Positions 29,913-40,865 of a stretch of 64,000 bases of DNA are shown in pieces. Made by a program: the position numbers and the translations under genes. Every line of letters starts with the position of its first letter. The first letter of the stretch is position 1. Origin of the DNA: Sporothrix humicola (Eukaryota > Ascomycota > Sordariomycetes > Ophiostomatales > Ophiostomataceae); assembly GCA_021396245.1 (NCBI GenBank), contig WNYE01000118.1, positions 34,384 through 98,383 of the forward strand. Reading direction: 5' to 3'. Below the pieces are notes generated by a model, which made no database searches, was not told the DNA's origin, and saw nothing but the letters and a program-made list of their open reading frames with translations.

Positions 29913-32535
29913 ATGCTGTCTGCGCTTTGCCACCCACGCCTCGAATCACCCGAGTCGAGTGTCAGCTCTCCCAAGAGAAGAGCTGCGCCCCGTATTGATT
30001 GCCGCCGGGCTCTGCCCACGATCACACCTGCTATGGATTGCGATGACTTTGCCATTCTCGACGATGCACCGGACGCTGGCCAACATCAGGCCGGCGTGTC
30101 CAGCCGCGGATCTGGCGCCGCGATCCCAGCGTCCCCCATGATGAAGACGCGGTCGTTATCCGACGGCGGAAACAGCACACCCAGCCGTAACCGGCTATCT
30201 CCCTCACCTCTACTCCTTGGCACCTCTGCTCGTCCGACGTGTAAAGACGACAGTTCGATAGGCAACGCAAATAACGACGTGTTCCCAGTGACCCCGCGGC
30301 GTCCGGCTTCTTCGTTTCAGAGCCGAAGCACTGCTCTCCAACTGCCCACCGACAACGCTATGCCTCCACGGCCGCAGCATGCACAGCATCTTACCTCGCA
30401 TCATCAACAACAGCTTCCTGCTACACGCGAAGTAAAAGATCAGATCTCTCAACCCCCTTCTACACCCGTCTCGGCAAGCAACGGTGCATATCTCCTACAC
30501 CAACAGCTGCAGCTGCAGCAACAGCAACAACCGCAGCAGCAGCACTTTTACCAATCTCAACCTACATACATGTCCAAGCCCACTCCTCTTTCACCCAAGC
30601 TCGATCCATCGCAGATCTATGCATCGCCGACCAACATATTGCCCCGCCGGTCCCGTGGCCTTGACTTTTCGCGTGCGGCAACAAGCTTGCACCACTCTAC
30701 GCTCGCTGAGCAGTCCTCGCCTGACGCGTCGCCTGTCGCCGGCGGCAGCAGTGGCAGCCACGGTGCAATGAACATCCCTGGCCGGAAACCCGGTGACTAC
30801 GGTGGTGCGACTGAGTCGTCAACGTCGCTTTGGTCAATGATGGGACGCAGCCAAGATAAGGTATACCCCTCCAGCTCTCTGGGGAGTGTCAACATTGCTG
30901 CATGCTCGGACTCGTCTTCGAGCTGCGATGACGACGACGACATGGATGAGGACACCGATGAACCTTTTATCACAACACCGCAGGTTGCGAAAACAAGTAG
31001 CAACCACATGAATGGGCCACACACCACTATGCCGTGGGCGCCGAGCTCTCCTGCTATGAATAGCCTTCTTTCCTTCACACACCGCCAGCGCCCACGAAAA
31101 CAGCCCAAACGCAAGGTGCGCGGGCCCCTTGGGCTAGGATTTAGCTCTATCGTGGCACCATCAGGACCTGCCGGCCCTGGTGCGGCCACTAACGCAATAT
31201 CGAGATCCCCCCCTTCTGGTTTCCTTCTCGGGCGTGACAGTCAGGCACTGCAGCAGCAGCATCACACAAGGCGCGAGAGCATTAGTTGGGCAGCTAACCA
31301 GCTACACATCTCGGGCAGCGAAAGCGATGATAACCATAAAGTGAACATGGATACTGGTGAAGCATTAGCCCCCCATCGCGGTGTCGTCCGTCGTGCGGTC
31401 ACCCGTCGTGGAAATCTTCTTGTAGGCACACGATTTCCCTTCCTTCCCCTTTGTCTCTTCTTTTGCGGTTTCTCTCTCACAACATTCTAATACAATACAG
31501 CCAAAAACGAAGGGCTTTGCACGCATTCGCGCAGCCCTCGCAGAAGAAAGCGCTCCGGCAGAAGCCGATTTTCGCCGTGAAGCCGAGGTCGTACGCCTGC
31601 TTGAGAGTGATATGGAATCAGCAGAGCACCGCCTTCCACTTCCGCCGCCACTCCGCTCGACGGTCACTACCGCCAACTCTAGCCCCAGCATGGTTGACAG
31701 CCTGGACGACTTGGCAGATGATGTGATGGCTATGGATGCCTCAACGGGGCTGGGTCTGTTGGGCAGTTTTGGGAAACAACAGAACGAAAAGAGTTCTATC
31801 GAAACTGGCCGCCAATTCTGGCCTCGCATAGGACAGTCATCCACCGTCGACGCCTCCCATGGCCGAACAGCCACCACGCCACCTCCTCAACAGCTCCGCT
31901 ACTTTGCAATATCCAACATGCTTGACGACTCTACCATGGACTCTCCGACCGCAAGCGGCACCAGTGCAAGTGGGAGCAATCTCATGTTTCCGAACGGCGG
32001 TATGTTTCCAATGACTACAACCGGCTCTTCGGGAAGAGACACGCCCCTCCAGGGCCAGGCTACATCCTCGTCCGGTGGAGGATGTAGTCAGCAAATGCAA
32101 CAGCAACCGCAACAGTCTGTTCTGCCCAGTGCGGCGGAAATCACGCGCCGTGTCAATATCAAACGTCGTCGCGACGACGATCTCGATGTCGTTAGCTTCA
32201 AACGCCGTGCTGTAAGCCCGGGTGTGAGTGTGCATAATAGCCCAGTCATGCAAAGCCCCCTACAGCGTGATTCGCTCCCATGGGGAGGGATTGGCACTGG
32301 TACACCGTCCAATGCATCGCGGCCAGGTAGTGGCGGTGGTTCTGGAGGTGGGATTGGTAGCATAGGGCTGTTTGAGGTACGGAGCAACAACAGTGGCGAT
32401 AATAGCAGTACCAACAGCAACGGCAACAGCAACAGCAGCGGCGGTAGGAGAGTAGGCGCCAACACCAAAAACCGGGTCGGGTACCAAGCCATGGCGGACG
32501 CAAACGACAGCATCACACGGCTCAGCATTGAGTGA
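29913..32535 (+). CDS. conserved fungal Ser/Gln-rich protein of unknown function, one intron
   Basis: Exons 29913-31421 and 31501-32535 give 847 residues; a start at 30033 (MDCDDFAILDD, 807 residues) is an equally good choice. The 79-bp intron runs GTAGGC...TACAG. Most of the chain is Ser/Pro/Gln-rich and probably disordered, with many SP and TP sites that could be kinase targets. Two blocks look conserved: RGLDFSRAATSLHHSTLAEQ and then SSPDASP near residue 250, and LLPKTKGFARIRAALAEE directly across the intron, near residue 502. A nuclear localisation-like cluster KRRRDDDLDVVSFKRR occurs near the C-terminus. I believe orthologues occur across filamentous fungi but cannot name the family. A nuclear, cell-cycle-phosphorylated regulator is only a guess. 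Confidence 0.72.
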
Positions 32536-32973
32536 TGACCAGAGACTGGATTATGGGGAGAGTCCAAGTTTGAAACATCTCTTTATGATCGGCAACATCA
32601 AACTATACCACTTTCTGTGGGCTGTTTTTTTCTTTTTTTGGGGGAGTTGAGCACATCTACATATACTGGCAGCATTTTTATAAAGTAGAATAATAATAAC
32701 AGTAGTGGTAATAATAATGACAATTAACCACGGTCCAGATGAATAGTAGGTACACCTTGAAGTCGAAAGGCACAAGTGGATAAAATGAGAAGAGCAAATG
32801 AACGAAATATAATAAACGAATGGACAGTGCAAAAACCAAAACTCCTATGAACCTATACGATGATGACGCCGACTTATTTGCCTCGGCTTCGACGACGTGG
32901 CCTACAAACGAGAGAGAGCGATAAAGAGAGTGTGAGGGAGAGAGGGAGAGAGGGAGAGAGGGAGCCCGTAGCA
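32536..32973. other. convergent 3' flanks with a GA repeat
   Basis: Between the Ser-rich protein gene (plus) and the roadblock-like gene (minus). It contains the purine repeat at about 32918-32962 (AGAGGGAG units) and AT-rich trinucleotide stretches near 32690-32720. No gene seen. Confidence 0.6.
32918..32962. repeat. purine (GAGAGAGG-type) repeat
   Basis: GAGAGAGCG and repeated AGAGGGAG units in a purine-only stretch just beyond the stop codon of the roadblock-like gene. Confidence 0.75.
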
Positions 32974-34023
32974 TCAACAGAATCCATTTATACCAATGTT
33001 ATCCTCGGGGACAGATAGAGAGCCCAGTTTCTCGTTTAGCAGGCGTGCTAGCTCATCTACCTGTCGCCGTGCAATTGCAAGTGTGGCAGCAACCGATCCA
33101 TTCTTGCCAATCCCAGCAATTGTCGTCGCAGTTCCCGTGGTCGTAGTGGATGCGGCATCTGCGTTTGCATCACGATCAGCATCTGCCCCATGACCGGTAC
33201 TCAAGGGCGCGGTTTCATAAGTCACGGCCGTTGCGGTCGTCCGCACGGAAGCACCCGGGGCAAGATTTGCAACTGTATCCGGTGCGGATTGTGGCGGGAC
33301 ATTCATCGGCGTAGGCAGGGCTGGAGCTGAACATATGGCCGAGGCCGATGAAGATGGCGGGAGCAATATTGGCAGTGTCGACTGTGCCAGCAAGGAAGAG
33401 TGAGACGAAGTAGACGCAGGGACAGCCGAGGCAGACGTAGAGGAGGGCAATATGGTGGGTTGGCCGGCAGCAGTTGAGGGGCGAGATGTGCTGGACGCGG
33501 GGGAGGGTGTTGAGCAGGCAAACAAAAGGCCACATCGCAGACGGCAGACAACAAAGACGGCGCCGCCGTTGAAGCTCGCTGCTATGCTCACAGGTGCACT
33601 GCCATCATGGCATGGTTCCTCTTCCTGGCCGCCCTCGGCGGGGCTGGCATCTTCACCTCCAGACCGCACGGGCAAAAGAGAGGGCGACGAAAGAGCCGTG
33701 GCCGCGGCGCGACTAACAGGCGCGGCCTGGCCCAGGGCAACAGCAACGGAAGGAGACGATGAGGCGTGTATGGTCCAAAGCGATGCCGCAACAGAGCAAT
33801 GCGTACGCAGCGTGCGGACTGGCAAGGGAGACTCGTAGGCGAGCAGCTTGCCGGACGGCGTGACGAGCAAGGCGGTTTGCAGGGTGGCGCTCGCTGGCTG
33901 CTGGTCCTTGTGCTCTTGGAGAGACTCTAGACTTGCGTGCAGGAAAGAAGACAGGCGGCGTGTGAGTAGCAAAGGAGGCTCCGGCGGATAAGCCATGGCA
34001 CCGGGCGGGGGGGGTAGCGACAC
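32974..34023 (-). CDS. roadblock/LAMTOR-like domain protein
   Basis: A single exon of 349 residues; the Met at 33996 is an alternative start. The N-terminal 90 residues (LTRRLSSFLHASLESL, then TALLVTPSGKLLAYESPLPVRTLR) and a later strand pair (GGAVFVVCRLRCGLLFAC) fit the roadblock/LC7 fold split by a long Ala/Ser/Pro insertion. The C-terminal helix is ARRQVDELARLLNEKLGSL. I recall fungal proteins with this split layout annotated as roadblock/LAMTOR2 domain. Family knowledge: LAMTOR/EGO roadblock proteins anchor Rag GTPases to the vacuole for TORC1 signalling. That role here is inference. The gene is divergent from COX15 with an 847-bp shared upstream region. Confidence 0.58.
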   Translation of the reverse strand: MSLPPPPGAMAYPPEPPLLLTRRLSSFLHASLESLQEHKDQQPASATLQTALLVTPSGKLLAYESPLPVRTLRTHCSVAASLWTIHASSSPSVAVALGQAAPVSRAAATALSSPSLLPVRSGGEDASPAEGGQEEEPCHDGSAPVSIAASFNGGAVFVVCRLRCGLLFACSTPSPASSTSRPSTAAGQPTILPSSTSASAVPASTSSHSSLLAQSTLPILLPPSSSASAICSAPALPTPMNVPPQSAPDTVANLAPGASVRTTATAVTYETAPLSTGHGADADRDANADAASTTTTGTATTIAGIGKNGSVAATLAIARRQVDELARLLNEKLGSLSVPEDNIGINGFC

Positions 34024-34870
34024 GCCGTGGGAAGATCGTCAGAATCGTGAGTTTCGGGGTTCGGGAGCTGGCCTTGGAAGGTGTTGAAGCTGTCGAGCAC
34101 TAAGAAACCAACGGGCGGTTTTGTATCTTAGCTTTGCCCCGAGGGGGGGACGACGTAAAGCGCTCGTTCTCTGTGAGGGTGTCGCCAATGATGTGAAGGC
34201 ATAAAACAATGGCGGCGCGATACGTAGCGTCATATAACGGAGCTCGTGAGGATGCAGAAGTGGCGGTGATGCTGATGCGACGGATCGGGGGACAAAAGAG
34301 ACAGACAGGCACTGTTGAGTCCTAGGTACGAAGAGTACTCTGTGCTACAGTGAGATACTAGTTATCAATGTATCCTAATTATGTCTCCTAGCTCCAAGAC
34401 GGGATAGGATGTTTGCGCCGTTCCCCTGGGTAGCTCTGCCAGCGCCAAGGGAAACCCGCAACAGGCAGGTTTAGGCAGCGAATGTGCGCTGTATCAATAG
34501 GAATAGATACTTAGACCCCAATACTTAGTATGAATACCTTCTGTATTAATTATTATTATGACCCAAGATACGGAGTACAAGTAAGATAAGATACATAACA
34601 GAGGGGTTATTAGAGGCCAGTTTGAGTACCCTGCCGAGCCTGCCTGCCCAAGCGCACAGTCGGATACAATATGGCTCTCTTCGCATTAGCGCATATCCGT
34701 CGCTGATTAAATTGAGCCGTCTTAGTGGTGCCACTTGATGTTAGTGTAACCGGAAATTTTGGCAGTAGCGCATCTTACGATAAAAGCCCACCGCGTGCAT
34801 TCACCCCATTGCGTCCACAAGCCATTCTCAACAACATCATCCCTCGCCCCTCGTGCTTTGTGTGACTGCA
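34024..34870. other. divergent promoter region
   Basis: The shared upstream region of the roadblock-like gene (minus) and COX15 (plus). It holds TACGGAGTA at 34569-34577, close to GTAAGATAA at 34581 and TAAGATAC at 34587. No gene supported. Confidence 0.55.
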
Positions 34871-36537
34871 ATGGCTTCCTTTCAGGCCGGGCTGCGGAGG
34901 GCCCTCTTCCAGGTGCCACGGCCGGCCTTTGCTGCCTTTGCGTGTCGGCAATGTGTACACCAGACACAGAAGAAAATGCTTACAAGGCCGTTTGCGCCCT
35001 TCGTCTCTGGCTCGCGGAATACCCTCAGCACAAGGTCCCGGGCTGCCCGTTGTACGCCGGCCTCCCTCTGGAACCCAGCTCCTTTAGCGAAGCGGGCAGG
35101 CCCTGCAGCCGCTGCCATATCCCGGTTATCCCGGCCCATCTCCACGTCGCCTATAGGAGAAACTGTTGCCGCCTCTCCCATTCCGACAGCTGGGTCTGCG
35201 GATGACCCTTCGTCGTCCGGTGCCACGAGCTTTCCAGACACGTCGTCAAAGTCTGCTGCTGTCTGGCTGATTGCCAGCGCTGTCAGTGTCTTTGGCATTG
35301 TGGTTTGGGGCGGTCTGACTCGCCTCACAGAATCAGGGTAAGTTTCATTCCGTGGGAAAATCTGGTAAAAAGAAAAACGTCAACATCAATGACACCTGAC
35401 ACCTGACACCTGGCCCGCCGCTGCAGACTCAGCATCACCGAGTGGAAGCCCGTCACGGGTGCGATGCCGCCCCGCAACGACGAGGACTGGGAGGCCGAGT
35501 TTACAAAATACCGTGCCAGCCCGGAATATGCGCGCCTCAACCCCAACATGACTCTCGAGGAGTTCAAAAAGATCTACTTCATGGAGTGGTCGCACCGCCT
35601 GTGGGGCCGTTTTATCGGCCTGTCGTTTGTCCTTCCAGCAGTGTATTTTGTTGCGCGGCGCCGCGTCACTAAACGCATTGCCTGGAACCTTCTCGGCATT
35701 GCTGGCTTGATTGGCTTCCAGGGCTTCATCGGTTGGTGGATGGTGGCGTCGGGCCTGCGCGATGAGCTGTTCTCGCCAGGCGCCCAGCCGCCTCGTGTAT
35801 CTCAGTACCGTCTAACTGCCCACCTAGCCACAGCTTTTGTGTGCTACTCGTGGATGCTCATGGCCGGTCTGTCCATCCTGCGTGATCGTCGCGTCCGTGC
35901 CGACCCTGCCGCTGCCGCCAAGCTGGCAAACACGCTAGCGCTCCCTGCGCTACGGCCCTTCCGTCTCGCCGTAGCGGTATTGACCGCCCTCGTCTTCACC
36001 ACCGCCATGTCTGGCGCTCTCGTAGCGGGGCTTGACGCGGGCCTGATCTACAACGAGTTCCCCATGATGGGCAACGGCATCACACCGCCACGGAAGGAGC
36101 TCTGGGACGCCCACTACAGTCGCAAGCCTGACCACAGCGACTTGTGGTGGCGCAACATGCTTGAAAACCCGTCCTTGGTGCAGCTCGACCACCGTATCCT
36201 AGCCACCACGACGTTTTGTGCCATCATGGCCCTGTTCGCCTTCTCCCGCACCGGCCGCATTGCATCTGTCCTACCTCGAAATGCGAAGCGCGGGACCACC
36301 GGCGTCGTTCACCTGGTTCTGATGCAGGCCACCCTTGGCATCTGCACGCTGATTTATATGGTGCCGACACACCTGGCAGCCACGCACCAGGCTGGGAGTC
36401 TGGCATTGTTGTCCGGTGTGCTTGTTCTCAGCCACCGCTTGCGCATGCCCAGGTCGACATTGCGCCTCATCCAAAAATACGCCACCGGTAGCTCCCAGCA
36501 ACCAAACATCGGTTCGCGCGTCACTCCAAAATTGTAA
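34871..36537 (+). CDS. cox15: heme A synthase COX15, one intron
   Basis: Exons 34871-35337 and 35427-36537 give 525 residues, a little longer than yeast Cox15 (486) because of the presequence. The 89-bp intron runs GTAAGT...TGCAG. Residues 1-110 are Arg/Ala/Ser-rich and acid-poor, a mitochondrial targeting region. Hydrophobic helices begin at about 130 (VWLIASAVSVFGIVVWGGLTRLTESG, broken here by the intron at the end). The heme-ligand histidines are visible in EWSHRLWGR, RLTAHLATA, VQLDHRILA and HLAATHQAGSL. LSITEWKPVTGAMPP is a family hallmark. Family knowledge: it oxidises heme O to heme A in the mitochondrial inner membrane for cytochrome c oxidase assembly. The start at 34871 follows a compact leader and gives a full presequence. 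Confidence 0.97.
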
Positions 36538-37002
36538 ACCATCTTGGGCACCTCCACTAAGCGAGTCTGGTGTATGTATGTATATGTATATAAGCCGACA
36601 GGTACAACTATAAAATCTCCGTTCTGAATCAAAATCATAACAAACACCTCATGAGTTGTTTCTACTGTTACGCTTATTCTCTATACGTAATTCTTAAGTG
36701 CAAAGTGTGTTCGAGTGCGATCCATTACGTATGGTTCGTTTTATTTCCTTTTGTGTCCTTAAAAAAAGTAGCCATGTCACACCCGTCATATCAACAGCTG
36801 AATACAATAGCAGTCCTTATGACTATCGGTCCACCGTGTCCTCTAGTGATGCAAAATAAATAAGAAAAAACATGTGCAAAGACGCAGAAACAACAAAGAA
36901 TGGGGAGAGACAGGGGGAAGGCGACCACTCAAACAGTCAAAACAGGCAAACGTAAAAAGCAGGCCCTTAATATGGACGTCGCTGCCTTATTGCCACTTCT
37001 AT
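36538..37002. other. convergent 3' flanks of COX15 and KRS1
   Basis: A 465-bp AT-rich spacer holding the two 3' untranslated regions. No gene seen. Confidence 0.65.
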
Positions 37003-39553
37003 CTACTTATGCGCGATGCCCTCCTCGGGCATAGGCTGGACATTAACCTCCTCGGCTGCAAACTTCTCGGTGAAAGCAACCTTGTCCTCCTTGAGCATCG
37101 GGAAAGAGATAACCTCACGGATGGCATAGTTGTTCGTCATGAACATGGCAAGACGGTCGATGCCAAGACCCCAGCCACCAGTAGGAGGCAATCCATACTC
37201 CAGAGAGCGCAAAAAGTTTTCGTCAACAAGTTGAGCCTCATCGTCGCCCTGTGCCTTCTGCCGGGCTTGCTCTTCAAAGCGCATGCGCTGGTCGAAAGGG
37301 TTGTTCAACTGTATGTCCTTGTTAGTATAAAACACATAAAAGCCCGGCCGTGCTAAACTTCCCTCCTCCCAAGAAAAAAGAAAATGAAAGAAAGCGAGTG
37401 GAATAAAAAAGACTAAAACGGAAAGAAAATGGATAAATAAACGTACCTCGGTGTAGGCATTGGCAATTTCCTTCTTGCAAACCTATTTCACGGGCACGAT
37501 TAGTTTTAAAAACAGGGTTGATTTTTGGGGAGTTGGGGGGGGGTGGAGAGGCAGGACTGGGAGGGTTGCCATCATACAAATGCTTCGAAACGCTCGCAAA
37601 GGCCCTTGCGATCTCTATGATACTTGGCCAGGGGGGACATCTACAATCGGATTATCAGTAACATGGTCTTGTACATGAAATTCCGGCCTCTTAAGCGACT
37701 TACCATCTGAGGATGGTTCAAGATAAAACCAGCTGGAAACGCACGGTATTAGCATAAGATAGCGGAGGAAGGCCGATGTGGGAGTGGTGGGGTTTTTGTT
37801 ATTGGCGTACGAGAAATGCATTGAGTCTCCAGATACTCGCCACAAAGGGTATCGAGCATACGAGCATTGGTCAGCGGCTTAAACAGGAACAAAAGTTAGT
37901 TTTATCGTCATACGCCGCCTTTGTGTTGAGAAAACAGAGGAAAGGGCAAAAATGAGCGACGTACCGGAGGGCACTCCAGACCCTTCTCCTTGAGCAGATC
38001 CTTGAGGAACTGGTTCGTCTCATCCGTGTGCAGCTCCTCGCCAGGCGGGAATGTCTTTCCTGTACTGTAGATATGTTAATAGCGTTCAACTCGATGGCCA
38101 CTCCAACAACAGATGGGGGGAAGACGGGTGTCTAGGCAATGAGCCAACCATCAAAATTAACGTACATGCGTTCCAGTTCGGGAATCATGTCGATGCGCTT
38201 CCACGGGGCCTCCCAGTTGACCTCATACTCCTCGCCGTGCTGGGTAGTAAACTTGGTAATATACGAGCCAGTCAGGTGCTTCACCAAGCCAGACACCAGC
38301 TCTTCGGTTATGGCCATGACGTCGTACACATCAAAATAGGCAGCGTAGAACTCGATGCTAGTGAACTCTGGGTTGTGAGTCAGGTCAACGCCCTCGTTGC
38401 GGAAATTCTTGCCCAACTCGAAGACCTTGTTGAAGCCGCCAACGATGAGCATCTTGAGGTACAGCTCGGGCGCCACGCGCATGAACAATTCGCGGTTCAA
38501 CGAGTTGTGATGCGTGGTAAAAGGCAGTGCAGTAGCACCACCAGCGATACTAGCGAGTGTCGGGGTCTCCACCTCAATAAATTCGCGGGAGTCGAAAAAG
38601 TCACGAATGTACTTGATCATCTTGCTGCGCGTCCAGAGGATCTGGCGGGACGAGTCGTTGAACAGCAAATCGAGGTAGCGGGACCGGAAGCGCTGTTCGT
38701 AGTCCTTGAAGCCGTAGTACTCGGTGGGAAGCATGTGCAAAGAGGGCGACAGGAGGACCACCTCGGAGGCAAAAATGGACAACTCGCCCTCTTCGCCCTT
38801 GTCCAGACGACTCTTGGGCGAGGTGCGGCCAGGCCAGCCGACAATGCCAATGACATCACCGCGGGCCAGGTTAACATGCTGCTTGTCAAAAGGCACGCCG
38901 CCCTCCTTGGTATACTGGGCCTGGCACATGACCTGGATGCGGGTGCCGACAGTCTTGGTGTCGGCGCCAGTGCGGATGTCGTAGAAGATGAGCTTGTTGC
39001 CTGCACGGCGCGTGGTGAAGATGCGGCCGGCAATGCGGACTTCGCGAGACTGGTCGACCTCGCCCGACTTGAGATGGCTGTAGTCGGTGGCAAAGTTGTG
39101 CGCATCGTAGTCCACGAGGAACTTGTGCGGGTACGGGTTGGGATCGCTTGTCTTGAGGAGGCCCTCAATCTGCCGGCAGCGGATCTTGTAGTATTCGCGG
39201 GGGTCGAGGTCCTTCTCGACAACGGGAACGGGCCCAGCTGTCTTCTTGGGCGCCGCCGCCGCAACCTCTGCCGCTCTTTGCTGCTTCTTCTCGTCTCTCT
39301 GGCGCTGCTTCTGTCTACGCTTGAGCTCGGTCTTGGACACCTGGAATGGGGCACGTGTTGTTAGTAGTCTGCATCAATCAATCTCGCGCCTTGCGACGCC
39401 GGCCTTTCCATGCAGACGGAGATCGGTGCCCCGCCTCCATTGCATACATACACGCTCTCCAGTCACCTCGTCCAGGTGGAGATCCGCGCCCTCGGCGGCC
39501 GGGGCAGCAGGAGCAGGCGTCTCAGCCACGGGGGCAGAGGCAGGGTCGGCCAT
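37003..39553 (-). CDS. krs1: cytosolic lysyl-tRNA synthetase, eight exons with two micro-exons
   Basis: Exons in transcript order: 39553-39452, 39340-38166, 38064-37965, 37877-37811, 37732-37704 (29 nt), 37640-37578, 37482-37447 (36 nt), 37308-37003. Together they encode 625 residues and every junction restores family sequence, for example VTGER-VSKTELKRRQKQR and FEAF-VCKKEIANAYTE-LNNPFDQR. The N-terminal charged helix (KTELKRRQKQRQRDEKKQQ) is the eukaryotic tRNA-binding extension. The OB-fold anticodon domain starts near residue 130 (VRIAGRIFTTR). The class II catalytic core has motif 2 in FELGKNFRNEGVDLTHNPEFT and motif 3 in GLGIDRLAMF (571-580). It charges tRNA-Lys in the cytosol. No mitochondrial presequence is visible. 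Seven introns are many for this window; six fall in the catalytic half. Confidence 0.95.
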
Positions 39554-40223
39554 TGCTATCAATCGGGCTGTGCTTAGCAGGTAAATAAAGGGCCGTATGT
39601 TGTGATGCTGTATCCCAGCGTCAGATCAACTGAGAATTGTCGACGTTCGGTCTCGTGTTCGTTCTTGTGTCCGCCCTTGCGATTGTGTTTGTAGTCGTTT
39701 GTCGAGATGCAATAAGAGCGTCCAGAGCAATAGAGGGGCGCGAGAAAGATTTGAGTGCCTCTAAAAATATTTATGGCGGGGTTCAGCCATGTTGGCTTTG
39801 ACTCACTCTCATATTCACACGACGCACACTAAAAAAAGACTGCTACGTGCCAGAGACAGGGAGACGGAAATTATTTTTCAACGAAAAGTGGGTCGGAGCC
39901 AAAGGGCGGCTCAGACAACTTCCGTGATTATGTCGTGCTGTTACAACGCGGTAAACTCTGGTGGGGTGGGTGGTGATATTCCGCACTATGTCGTCTGCTG
40001 AATACGGGGGGCGGTTGTACTGTGTAATGCATGCTGAATACCGAATTTGACAGATGAAACAGCAATTCCCCAGACATTTTTCTTTGAGTATACAAAAAGC
40101 ACGAGACGTCTCGTTGTAAAGAAATGATAATAATAAAAAATAAAAATAAAAATAAAAAGAGGGGCGGGGGCGGGAGAGAGAAAAGGATAAAGAAGACAAA
40201 AGACAAAAGAAGAAAAAAAAAAG

Positions 40224-40255
<32 letters not shown>

Positions 40256-40865
40256 AAAAAAAAGAAAAAAAAAGAAAAAAAAAGAAGAAAGAAGAAGAAA
40301 AGAAGAAAAAAAGAAGAAGAAAAGAAGAAGAAAAGAAGAAGAAAAGAAGAAAAAAAGAAGAAGAAAAGAAGAAGAAAAGAAGAAAAAAAAAGAGAAAAAA
40401 AAAACGGTAAAAAATAATAAAAAGAACGAAAAAAGGATAAAAGACAGGTAGAGAGAATAAAAAACGCCCTTTTTACCGATGATCAACAGCAGCCTGGCGC
40501 GAGTGTTACGTATTAACTTAACTAATAATAAAGAGAGAAAACGGGATACTTCGTATTCCGAATGGCCTCCGTTAAATTAAAATAACAAGGGGTAGTATAA
40601 AAAGTAAACTGATTAATATTAAAAGAGGTATTATAAGATGGGACAAATTGGCCGGCAAAAAAGGAAGAAATAAGAACACGGCAGGATATAGAAAAGTAGG
40701 GAAAAAATCGAAGGATTAAAAAAAAGAGAATAGAGAAAAGAAAAGGAAAGAAGCGAGAACAAAGGCCATACTGGTACATAACTTCTTTTAGACACACCAA
40801 GCAACAGTTCGTATAAAAGCATCATCAGACGTAATGGAGAGGAGGGGATGGCGAGATCGTATCGT
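39554..40865. other. KRS1 promoter and a long polypurine tract
   Basis: The first 300-400 bp upstream of 39553 is the presumed KRS1 promoter and leader. Positions 40120-40460 are an A/G tract described separately. The rest, up to the 3' end of the next minus gene, shows no supportable gene. Confidence 0.6.
40124..40450 (+). repeat. polypurine AGAAAAAAA / GAAGAAGAAAA tract, about 330 bp
   Basis: Almost purely A and G on the plus strand, built from repeated GAAAAAAAA and AGAAGAAGAAA units. It creates a spurious Lys/Arg/Glu-only frame. It lies between KRS1 and the acidic zinc-finger gene, both on the minus strand. Confidence 0.9.

Noticed and set aside
38051..39364. A 437-codon open frame on the plus strand opposite KRS1
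   Set aside because: It is antisense to the well-supported lysyl-tRNA synthetase exons, follows their codon bias and matches no family I know.
40124..40417. A 97-codon Lys/Arg/Glu-only frame
   Set aside because: It is produced by the polypurine tract; no real protein composition or start context.
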